Positions 56,901-64,000 of a stretch of 64,000 nt of DNA are shown piece after piece (the stretch's first letter is position 1; every line of letters begins with the position of its first letter). Position numbers and translations under genes: made by a program. Under the pieces are notes generated by a model. The model was given only the letters and a program-made list of their open reading frames with translations, was not told the DNA's origin and made no database searches. The DNA is from Cyprinodon diabolis (Eukaryota > Chordata > Actinopteri > Cyprinodontiformes > Cyprinodontidae): assembly GCA_030533445.1 (NCBI GenBank), contig CM060065.1, positions 7,622,474 through 7,686,473 on the forward strand, written 5' to 3'.

Positions 56901-59900
56901 AAACGGCTCACCATCGTGTTGAAATCTATAAATACGGTGCGGTCAGTCACTTCAGTATCAGGTGGGTTTAAGAGGAATTTTTCGCACCATTACATCTGCA
57001 AAGAGATGTCTTAGTGTACAATAGCGGAGGGGGCCCACCAGGTGTCAATGATGGGGCCCCTAAGAGGTCGTGGGCCCTTAAGCAACTGTTGTCTCTGCTT
57101 ATCGATAGTTACGCCATTGCTGACAAACCTCCTACACTTTCTGCACGGCTGCAGAGTGTGAGGGAACTAATTCCCTTGGAAGCACTGACCTACTGGCTTA
57201 AGGACAAACCTGTTATTTTAGAACATGGGATCCATTCTTAGATTACATCGGTCTGTACCGAAGGGTCGCTATGGACTTATCTGGTCTGACATTCCTGGCG
57301 GGAACCAAACTTGAGTTGTGAATTCAACCAATTATATAGTGATTATTAACTGATTAATTTGAGCTTTAATGTTATGTTTTTGTGTTTTTTATTGTTTTCA
57401 TGTTTTTCATGTCCGTACTCTATATTCATCTTTTTTTGAGGATGTGGATGAAGCTGTTGGAACAATATCATCTGATAAAGAGCACATTTATATACCTGAT
57501 TAAGCCAAAATGATTTGACGTTTAAAAATGATTTCCCTACGAAAATATAGCTGCCATTGTTCCAGGCAAAGAAATGATGGAGTAGCTCTGCCCAACGCGT
57601 GTCAGACCCCTTTTCCATCACGCAGCCAGAGCAGCAAAGATGCTTCAGCCGTGCGTCAGAACTAAACTTGTGCAAACATCAAAAATGAAGCGGCACGCGT
57701 GTTTTTGATGCTTCTGCTGTGTGCAGTCTGAACGTAGCATTAGGGTCTCTTGGGTTTTGCTGTTTTTCTGGATAGGCTGGGAGAAATCTCACTATGTTGA
57801 AATTGCTCCGTGGTACAGGACTCTGCTCTTTACCTACAAACTCCTTAGCATCTGGTTGAGACACGCAAACCTTCTGAAGATCAGGTCCTGTAGAGTCTTT
57901 GAGATTAATAGACTAACCAAAAAGATAATCGGTAGAAAGATGAATCATTAGAATTATTGATCGGCACAGCCCTCTTTTATTCATATTTATTTATTTTATT
58001 TTATTAAAAGCATCCAGCAAATATGCTCCTACAGCTCTACAATAATCAATGATCCTCCAGATTTTTCAGTCCAGTAAAACCTTTGGCTAAAGTTTTACTG
58101 ACCATCCCTGAACTCTACCGTGAAATATTGTTAAACTTGAACCATTTAAAAATCAAAGTCTGACTTATTTTGTATAATTTGACCTTTTTTGATAATCTGG
58201 AATTAAATACACGACTCTTCCTGGACTTAACTTCTCAAAACCTGCCGTTTTAAAGCGTTTACAAATAGTAGCTCAGAATGCAGGAAAGTTACACCAGTAA
58301 GATATTTACCAAAATAGATGCTAGACATCGTTGGAAAGCTTAGATTCTCCTCAATTCAACCACCAAGTTCATTTTATGGACACAGTGAGCATCAAAGCAC
58401 AATTAACACAGATATAGCAGCATGTCAAAATGTAAAAAAAAAAAAAAAAACAACTTTGAGTCTTAATGAACTGATGCAGCTTGTTTACAATTTTCATGTA
58501 TATATTCAGAAACTAGAAGGTGTTAGCTTTCGAATGATGTATCAAACATATAATTTGGGCTTCCAGTTCCTAAGTTATTTGTTTTTCCATTTGGGTTTGC
58601 AAAATAGGTGAGGCTTTTCCAAAATGAGGTCAATGTGAGGAGGTTAAACCTTCTGATAGTATTAGTGTGTAGTTTCAGGTGGGCAGTTTGACTAATTGGC
58701 TTTTCTTCATGGCCTCCGTCTGAACAGGAGGATGTGGATGAAGCGGTCGCAGCAGCCAGAGCGGCCATGCAGCACAGCTCTGCTTGGCGGGGGATGGGGC
58801 CGTCACGCCGGGGGAGGTTACTGCACAGACTGGCAGACCTGGTGGAGAGAGACCGGCTGCTGCTCGCGGTAAAATACCAAAATGTTTGAGGCATACATAG
58901 AATAGAATAGAATAGAATAGAATAGAATAGAATAGAATAGAATAGAATAGAATAGAAAATCCCTTTATTGTCCCACAATTGGGATATTGTGGTGTTACAG
59001 CAGAAAATGTTATAGTAGAAGTGGTCAGACAATGTGCACCTTAGAAGAGTGTATAAAAATAACAGATAGGAAAATAAAAGAAACTGAGTATTGTGATGTA
59101 AAAGGTTTGTACAATATAATATTCTATATCTGGAGAATAAAAAAATCAATAACAGCTGTGCACATTTTTGCAATCGTGGATATGTGAAAAATAGCAGCAA
59201 CACCAGAGATCTGAAAATAAAAAATTATATAAGAGCAGTATGTTATTAACTGACTGACTAACTTGATTTTATCTCATCTTAACCTAAAGTATACCTTAAC
59301 AACCAACCACTACAGTCCAAAGAGGGACCACATACATTCAAATGGCCCCATTTTGACCATTATTTTATAAATCAACCCTGTACTGGGGGTGGGGGCACCT
59401 TTATTTTATAGGAAGTGCAGACATAGCATAGGTAGAGTACAAGCATCTGTGAATGATTACTGCTTTACGCGAAACATGTTTATTTTTCAATTAACGATTT
59501 ATTCCTCTTTATTAACTAAACCAAGATGTGTGGAGATCAATATATGACAAAAAGTAAAAAATCATGGATATGTTATGAAATAAATGTTTTAACATGTTCA
59601 AGAAAAAAAAATATTGAATATGATTTTCTCAAAAGTGGAGGAAATCTTTCTAATGGCAGTTCGCAGATTTCCTGCATGTGTAGAGTTAAATAAATCCTTA
59701 AAATAATTAGTTACATGACCGTATGAAGGGAATTTGGTATCATTATTGTTGGAAAACAGTTTGTAAACTGAAAATGTTTAAACAAAAAAAAATTCAATCC
59801 AGAAATGAAACTGAAAATTCGTTCCAAACAAGGTTTGAGAAAAACCTTGCTGTTTTCTCGGTATTTGTTGTTTCTCTATTGTTCAAAAAATTTACATTTA

Positions 59901-61627
59901 AACATTTTGTTTTTCAAATAAAATGGGTTCTGTTTATTATCTATCATCTATATTTTTATCTAGGAATATTTCGCTTTCTCTTTTTCAGATTGTGTTTTAC
60001 GAATTGCATTCTTTTCCAATTTAATTTCACAGATCAAATTCTCTTCACCTATGGGGGTGACTTTCCTTAAACAAAATAAAAAAAATTGCTAAAAAAAATC
60101 TGATAAAAGAGCCGAGTTACTCTCAAAATCTATTTTTTAATCAACTGTCAAAGTGTTATTTATTCATTAAATTCTTTTAAAACCTTCATTAACTAAACGT
60201 TTTCAGTTGCAATGGATAAGCTTACGGCAAATTTTCAAAGATTTTATGACATCTGCTGCATTTCTTCTGATGAGATACAGCCTTTAGTCGTTTACATTCA
60301 ATTCAATTCAGTTTATTTCTATAACTCCAATTCACAACACATCTCAAGGCACTTTACAGATCACCAGATCATACAGTCAAATTGATTCAAAGTTTTCTAT
60401 CTAAGGAAAACCAGTTGATTGCATCGACTCATTGACTTGAAGGCAATCCCTCACACTAAGCATGCTTGTAGCGACAGTGGAGAGGAAAATCTCCCTTTTA
60501 ACAGGAAGAAACCTCCAGCAGAACCAGGCTCAGTGTGAGCGGCCATCTGCCGAGGCCGACTGGGGTTCAAGGAGACAGAAGCAGAGATACAAAAAGCAGC
60601 TGTAAAAGGCGACCCCGTCCAGGAAACACAAAGCCAGGCAGAACAGCTCCGAGCCAGCTCCCATGTAGAGGATGAAGAGAGCACATCCAGCCAGTCACAG
60701 TCAGAGAAACAGGACTACACTGAAAACCAGGCCAATCTCCAAAATCTATAAACAAAGGTATTGATGGAAGCAGCACAGATGATATTTCTCTTCAGGATGG
60801 AGTCACAGCCAAACAGGAACAGACCAGACGAAACATAATTTGTGTTTTCCATCCTTTTATGAAAAAAACATGGCTTCTTCAGCTGAGTCAAGCCGGCGAC
60901 CCAAACCCAGGCCCTCAACATCATTGCTTTTGTTAATTGGCTCTTATAGCTGCCCTGTTGGTTTTTTAAGCCAGGGGTTCCCAAAGTGGGGCTCGGGTAC
61001 CTCATGGAGGTCATCATCCAGTTCTTATTACGATGTCACCCATAAGCTATATAGAGGACTAAAATGCATCATGAAATTATAAATATGAATATCTCATTAA
61101 TAAATAACATGACAAAATAGATGTAATATTTATATACATTTATCAATTACTTTATTCAAATATTAATTATACCAATAAAATGAATGCAATCATATTAAAT
61201 TTAAAATAATCTTACATAATTAAAGAAATTAGTGCCATTTAAATTTGTTTTATTGTATTTTAAAGATATATAAGGTATAATAGAGAATGTTCTTTTTCCG
61301 TTTGGATAATCAAAATAAGTGGTCCACCTAATTGTCAATCATTCTGGAGATGACAATCCTCTACTATACCTTTAATTTATAAATGAATGTAACTACATGT
61401 ATTTTTAGGGGTCATTATTTTTGGGGTCAGTTGGAAAGTTTGTAAAATCTACAGAAAAAGTAAAAGCACTGATTGCAGCCTCGCTTTGATTCTTTAGACC
61501 TTAGAGAGCCTGGACACGGGGAAACCGTTCCTCCAGGCTTTCTTCATTGACCTGGAAGGCAGCATTGAAACTCTGCATTACTACGCAGGCTGGGCCAACA
61601 AGATTCATGGCAGGACGGTTCCTGTGG
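47805..61627 (+). CDS. aldh1a3: aldh1a3, retinaldehyde dehydrogenase (5' part, exons 1-4)
   Basis: Exons 47805-47903, 48291-48395, 58728-58868 and 61498-61627 (99, 105, 141 and 130 bp) join in phase 0-0-0 to 158 codons plus one base. The middle exon lengths 105, 141 and 130 match those of vertebrate ALDH1A genes. The product starts [18 protein letters not shown], continues [20 protein letters not shown], then [20 protein letters not shown] and [20 protein letters not shown]: the N-terminal NAD-binding region of cytosolic ALDH1A enzymes. Assignment to 1a3 rather than 1a2 rests on synteny with asb7 and lins1 plus the AFFIDLEG segment. The enzyme oxidises all-trans-retinal to retinoic acid. The catalytic Cys and Glu are encoded beyond the window. 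Confidence 0.93.
47931..48215 (+). mobile_element. MITE family D in aldh1a3 intron 1
   Basis: Starts GCACTGCAAAACTATCTAG and carries TTAATTTGAGTAGGTAAATA, GCACTTGAAATAAGACAATG and TTCCATTGGCAAAGTGTCTC. It fills most of the 387-bp intron. Its right end is eroded. Confidence 0.65.
48291..48395 (+). CDS. aldh1a3: aldh1a3 coding exon 2
   Basis: 35 codons, acceptor CTCTGCACAG|ATTTTC, donor [20 protein letters not shown] is the invariant start of the ALDH1A folded domain. Confidence 0.95.
49047..49698 (+). mobile_element. DNA element with CTACGGAAGC ends, TTTA flanks
   Basis: Imperfect inverted ends CTACGGAAGCCAAGAGCGGT / ACCGCTCTCAGCTTCCGTAG and TTTA directly outside both (49043-49046, 49699-49702). 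Subterminal CTCGAGATAA-type repeats in both orientations. The contained frame at 49184-49411 shows no domain. Confidence 0.75.
50319..51041 (+). mobile_element. hAT-type MITE (family B) with perfect target duplication
   Basis: Ends CAGAGGTGTCAAGTAATG and complementary CAGTGGTGTCAAAAGTAC, flanked by identical 8-mers CATATTTG (50311-50318 and 51042-51049). An ORF from 50686 encodes an acidic segment, [18 protein letters not shown], then [15 protein letters not shown], as in hAT transposases just before the zinc finger. Internally deleted. Confidence 0.92.
51707..51965 (+). mobile_element. MITE family D (CACTGCAAAAA ends)
   Basis: Clean complementary ends CACTGCAAAAATG and AGTTTTTGCAGTG with the same internal blocks as the copies at 43822 and 47931. 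Confidence 0.75.
52856..53476 (+). mobile_element. Long-TIR element, 621 bp
   Basis: Ends pair over about 45 bp (GGTAATGCTTTCTTTTACAG against CTGTAAAAGAAAGC-type complement, continuing CATCAATAA and ATAACA). Flanking 8-mers TAGCTTTT / TAGTTTTT match at 7 of 8. The interior also contains ATTACCTGCATGTAATTA-type inverted words. Confidence 0.75.
55300..55860 (+). repeat. Possible solo LTR
   Basis: Pyrimidine-rich sequence with a TATA-like TTTATAAACCCC (55400), an AATAAATC polyadenylation-type signal (55787) and T-rich downstream text, all within about 450 bp: the layout of a retrotransposon LTR promoter. Boundaries and target duplication not found, so the class is uncertain. Confidence 0.3.
56040..56354 (+). 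pseudogene. LINE ORF2 C-terminus, left half (interrupted)
   Basis: The plus-strand frame [20 protein letters not shown], then [20 protein letters not shown], resembles the cysteine-rich C-terminal region of L1-type ORF2. It is cut at 56354 by a hAT element and resumes at 57120 ([20 protein letters not shown]). Confidence 0.75.
56355..56580 (-). pseudogene. hAT-like transposase N-terminus (family A)
   Basis: Minus-strand [20 protein letters not shown], then [20 protein letters not shown]: a basic lead-in with the [12 protein letters not shown] motif seen before TTF/ZMYM-type zinc fingers in hAT transposases. The ORF runs to the element end and then into flanking LINE. No catalytic domain. Confidence 0.6.
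56355..57119 (-). mobile_element. hAT-type transposon (family A, copy 2) nested in a LINE
   Basis: Ends CAGTGGCGTAATGAC (left) and CAATGGCGTAACTATCG (right, reverse complement), flanked by CTGACTAA (56347-56354) and CTGACAAA (57120-57127), 7 of 8 identical. Opposite orientation to copy 1 at 780-1715. Contains the start of the element ORF at 56580. Confidence 0.88.
57120..57320 (+). pseudogene. LINE ORF2 C-terminus, right half
   Basis: In-register continuation after the hAT insertion: [18 protein letters not shown], then, after a frameshift, [13 protein letters not shown], the typical end of an L1-type ORF2. Confidence 0.7.
57590..57740 (-). repeat. Partial MITE (GCTACGTTCAGACTGC end)
   Basis: The right end ATGCTACGTTCAGACTGCAC (minus strand) plus CpG-rich interior, a type of fish MITE terminus. 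The left end was not found. The 109-codon minus frame across it is unsupported. Confidence 0.35.
58728..58868 (+). CDS. aldh1a3: aldh1a3 coding exon 3
   Basis: 47 codons, acceptor CCGTCTGAACAG|GAGGAT, donor [26 protein letters not shown] then [16 protein letters not shown], typical of ALDH1A. Preceded by a 10.3 kb intron. Confidence 0.95.
58891..58956 (+). repeat. (AATAG)n microsatellite in aldh1a3 intron 3
   Basis: About 13 AATAG repeats starting 23 bp after the exon 3 donor, followed by AAAATCCCTTTATTGTCCCA, a dispersed-repeat body that extends to about 59220. Confidence 0.9.
59221..60294 (+). other. aldh1a3 intron 3, no gene seen
   Basis: AT-rich. Open frames here have extreme Phe/Leu/Ile content, typical of AT-rich noncoding DNA. 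Confidence 0.5.
60295..60835 (-). repeat. LINE-like tail family C, minus orientation
   Basis: 3' tail CATTCAATTCAATTCAGTTT, then the shared GAAGAAACCTCCAGCAGAAC and CAGTCACAGTCAGAGAAACA blocks. Highly similar to the copy at 46757. Confidence 0.75.
61255..61378. mobile_element. Short MITE related to the element at 23425
   Basis: AAGGTATAATAGAGAATG at the left and CATCCTCTACTATACCTTTA at the right are complementary. The AATAAGTGGTCCACCTAATT and TCAATCATTCTGG blocks match 23475-23515. It ends about 120 bp before exon 4. Confidence 0.7.
61498..61627 (+). CDS. aldh1a3: aldh1a3 coding exon 4
   Basis: 130 bp, acceptor TTGATTCTTTAG|ACCTTA, donor [33 protein letters not shown] and [17 protein letters not shown]. 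Ends in phase 1. The next exon is outside the window. Confidence 0.95.
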
Positions 61628-61974
61628 GTGAGTGTGTGTGGAATCAAACCATCAGTTATGCAACCATTTCCCTTTTTCGTTTCCTGAGGACATGGTCGTC
61701 TCCTTGTGAACTAAATCACCCATAGTGGGATGATTTAGAATCATTATTTTTATTAAATTTACTAAACTTAAATAACGATGACAAGAATCTGAATGTGTCC
61801 AAGATGCACACAAAAAAAAATCCCCATCAAAGGGCAGCAGCGAAAAGAGTGGCTTTACTCTGATCGTAAGGTTGTGGGTTTAATTCCGCTTTCTATATTT
61901 TTAAACTGTAACTACCTCAGAAACTTGGACCCAATATTCAGACAGACAGTTTAGGATGGTTTTCAACAAGGTTA
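61628..61974 (+). other. aldh1a3 intron 4, proximal part
   Basis: No gene. GTAAGGTTGTGGGTTTAATTCC at 61867 resembles a decayed tRNA B-box region and may be another SINE scrap. Confidence 0.4.
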
Positions 61975-62155
61975 GCACACACAACCCATGTATGGAGGCC
62001 CTAATCCTCGATGCGGGCGACCCAGGTTTGAATCCCACCTGTGGTCCTTTGCTGCATGTATCTCCCCATCTCATAGCCCCTTTCCTGGCAGCCTACTGTC
62101 CATAAAACGAGCCACTAGTGTTATAAAATCTAAAAAAAATAAATAAATATATGAG
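61975..62155 (+). mobile_element. tRNA-derived SINE
   Basis: A-box-like GGTTAGCACAC (61969-61979), B-box GGTTTGAATCC (62024-62034), then the body CCTTTGCTGCATGTATCTCC, CCCCTTTCCTGGCAG and an A-rich AAAAAAAATAAATAAAT tail. An internal polymerase III promoter is expected for this class. Confidence 0.7.
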
Positions 62156-62277
62156 TTACAGAACACATGCCAGTTAAAGTCTAGAGAAGTCTTATTTAAA
62201 TGTCAAATCATTCTGTCTTAAAGACGTGTATAAATTTTTTTGTCAATCAAATTTTTTCAGTCATAGCATCTTGATTC

Positions 62278-62598
62278 CTATGTCGCAGCTAATATACGCA
62301 ACGGTTGAAATAAGAATAATTTCCTTTCCCGTTGAGTTCCGTCCCAGTGTTCACGGGGATGGACGTCTGTGTCTTCAGCAGGCGTAGAGCTAACAGAACT
62401 GGCAGCGTTGCGAGGCAAGGGCTCAAACATGTACGGCTGGAAGCCTTCTACACCAAACCAAGCTTCTGCCGCCCTGGCGTCCTCTTCCACAACATCTTCA
62501 TCCCCGCTTTCCTCCTCTAAATAAAAAATGTGTGACGGAGGAGACTCATCCACGACCTCCGACACAAACCTCTCCTCTTGCATTTTTCCGCTTTCCAT
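62278..62598 (-). pseudogene. Acidic ORF with GFQPYMFEP motif (P2X7-C-domain-like or transposon-borne)
   Basis: 106 codons on the minus strand: a Glu/Asp-rich N-terminus (EEESGDEDVVEEDARAAEAW), then GVEGFQPYMFEPLPRN. A QPYxFEP motif precedes the cysteine-rich domain shared with the P2X7 receptor tail in many fish proteins; that domain is absent here. Sequence downstream (62802-62870) matches the Harbinger-like MITE at 41808, so the ORF may be carried by a larger transposon. Antisense to aldh1a3. Confidence 0.35.
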
Positions 62599-62636
62599 AG
62601 CGTTCCTTGACAGTGTCGTTTCTAAGTCACCAATTT

Positions 62637-62685
62637 AGTGCTACTTGGTCCCAATGGAATTTCCCATTGGGAACCTACTAGCACT
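62637..62685. repeat. Imperfect hairpin
   Basis: TAGTGCTACTTGGTCCCAATGG and CCATTGGGAACCTACTAGCAC are nearly complementary around an AATTT spacer. Confidence 0.7.
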
Positions 62686-62894
62686 AAGTTGCTAACGGGT
62701 TAGCCACAATGCTTCTGAGAAACCGACCACAACCAAATAGTGAACCTTCTGCCACAACAACCCCTCCCCCTTGATAAACAATGTTTACTTTATTCACTCG
62801 TGTTAAGTCGTGCACCACTCGGGCGAATTTGGAAATGCAATGGTTGGAACAGTCGCTTCCCTACGAGTTTAAAAACTATTATGTGGATTATAGG

Positions 62895-63566
62895 CAATGG
62901 TGGAAAGTAACAAAGTACATTTACTTGGTCACGGTACTTTTTTTGAGTATGTTTACTTGATTTTTTTTTTTGCAGGGGTACTTATAACTTTCACTTCACT
63001 CAATTTCTTGGCAGCTCCTAATTACTTGTTCCTTTTGTCTCAGTTTGTTTCTTGAAATGCAATTATAAAATGTAAGATAGCGGCCTTTAGGACTGAATTA
63101 GGACACCACCATTTTAGAGATTTAATAGAATTCCACAAATGTAGGAAACGTTTGAAGAGAATCAAGACACTCCTGTTTTCTTTTTGAGTAAGAAATAATA
63201 ATCATAGCAGCTGTCTTATTTTTTGTAGCCTTTTCATGCTGAAGTTCTGTACAGGTGATGTAGTATTTGTAACAGGCAGATCTACGCATCAATATACCAG
63301 GTGGTTTCTGAAAATTACAAGGTTCTTTAAAATTGCTCTGAAAGTTACACAGAAATGTATTGATATTAGAAAATTTAATTTGGATTTTTTTTTTTTTTTT
63401 TTTAATACTCAAGTACTTTTAAGTATTTCAGTATTTTCAAAAGTAAGTAGTTCCGTACTTTAGCTTGAGTGGAAAGAGTAACTTTTACTGGTAGTTGAGT
63501 AAGATTTGACCACAAGTATCAATACTTATACTCAAACAATATTGTTAAGGACTTTGTCTACCACTG
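62895..63566 (+). mobile_element. hAT-type MITE (family B-like)
   Basis: Ends CAATGGTGGAAAGTAAC and complementary CAGTGGTAGACAAAGTC. Flanks ATTATAGG / ATTATAGC match at 7 of 8. Interior with AAGTAC/GTACTT repeats and a poly-T run. Related to the copy at 1751. Confidence 0.85.
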
Positions 63567-63659
63567 ATTATAGCTAAATTTCATCAGCAGATCAAAGGAA
63601 ACTGTTCTTAAAGTAAATCTGTCCAGAAAGCCAAGCATGAAGTCAAGTTCTGCTGGTTT

Positions 63660-64000
63660 AAATCTATACAACTTACTGATTTAAGAGGCACAGACTTGAG
63701 CTCCAGTGTGTCACGGTGGGGGAGGTTTGACAGGACCCTAATGATGTTATGAGAAGAGCCGAGGCTTCGAGGCGTGTGTCGAGTAATGGAGGGGGTGTTT
63801 CCCCGAAGCGCGAGTCGAGGCGTGATTCATTTAGAGGAGGGGCCAAAATTGATGACGTCCGAGGCCTCGCTACCGTGATACCAATTGACCGGTTCGGTAA
63901 GTGGTTCGGGAAGCGCAAGAATTTTGTCAGGCATCTAAACCATAGATATCCATAATAAAGGCTAGATGTCTTACGGCGGAGTCTCAAACGTCATCACCTG
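63660..64000 (-). repeat. Probable interspersed repeat at the right edge
   Basis: CpG-rich segment (GAGGCTTCGAGGCGTGTGTC, GACGTCCGAGGCCTCGC) then CATAGATATCCATAATAAAG and GGCTAGATGTCTTACGG. Frames on both strands are open but neither shows a domain. Different base composition from the surrounding intron suggests a transposed segment, cut by the window end. Confidence 0.3.

Larger units (their letters stand above)
48396..58727 (+). other. aldh1a3 intron 2 (10.3 kb)
   Basis: Holds five DNA-transposon copies, a possible solo LTR and a LINE fragment interrupted by hAT. The stretches between them, including 48400-49040, 51970-52850 and 53480-54930, contain no exon that I can support. 53567-54930 may be a further decayed element (AGGTGACCAGATTTGGG at the left, GTCCGGGAAAAAGAGGACG at the right). 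Confidence 0.6.

Noticed and set aside
58523..59203. 226-codon minus-strand ORF
   Set aside because: Runs antisense through aldh1a3 exon 3 and the (AATAG)n microsatellite; contains a long ILFYS repeat from the microsatellite.
61867..61888. Possible tRNA gene (B-box-like GGTTTAATTCC)
   Set aside because: No matching A box, acceptor stem or cloverleaf could be drawn; at most a SINE relic.
63673..63987. 104-codon minus and 68-codon plus ORFs at the right edge
   Set aside because: Both strands open over CpG-rich repeat-like sequence; neither shows a known motif.

Overview
The window is vertebrate nuclear DNA and almost certainly comes from a ray-finned (teleost) fish. It has small exons with GT-AG borders inside kilobase introns, AT-rich intergenic DNA, and a dense load of fish-type transposons. 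Three protein-coding genes can be recognised by conceptual translation, and their order and orientation, lins1 (-) / asb7 (+) / aldh1a3 (+), match the human 15q26.3 order LINS1-ASB7-ALDH1A3. This is conserved bony-vertebrate synteny. The species cannot be fixed from the sequence; a percomorph-type teleost is an inference from the repeat families.

Layout. 1-14,304: the 5' half of lins1 on the minus strand (four coding exons, the fourth cut by the window edge). One lins1 intron is about 13.1 kb and is filled with two hAT elements, an 8.6 kb duplicated compound repeat holding a 508-bp satellite, a LINE tail and a minisatellite-bearing transposon. 14,305-19,050: intergenic DNA with an R4-type LINE tail, an intact Tc1 transposon, a LINE reverse-transcriptase fragment and a common fish repeat. 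19,050-35,250: asb7, with one possible 5' untranslated exon, one 5' exon that could extend the reading frame, three core coding exons giving a complete 318-residue protein, and a long 3' UTR. Its introns hold further hAT, Tc1 and foldback elements. 35,250-47,600: intergenic, with a dead Tc1 copy, a second and better preserved minisatellite-bearing transposon, and several MITEs. 47,700-64,000: the promoter and first four coding exons of aldh1a3. The gene runs off the right edge before its catalytic cysteine. Its 10 kb second intron includes a hAT element inserted into an older LINE.

The genes act in separate processes: lins1 is a poorly understood Lines-family regulator, asb7 is a cullin-5 ubiquitin-ligase substrate adaptor, and aldh1a3 makes retinoic acid. 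Nothing here suggests an operon, CRISPR array, prophage or bacterial system. The most unusual material is structural: (i) a transposon family with terminal inverted repeats whose interior is a 22-bp minisatellite in two opposing arms, a potential kilobase-scale hairpin, seen in two copies of opposite orientation; (ii) a 508-bp satellite in which two variant monomers alternate, itself inside a 4.57 kb tandem duplication; (iii) several hAT families with readable 8-bp target-site duplications; (iv) repeated CTCF-like motifs carried by the compound repeat; (v) a perfect 18-bp-arm hairpin in the asb7 3' UTR.
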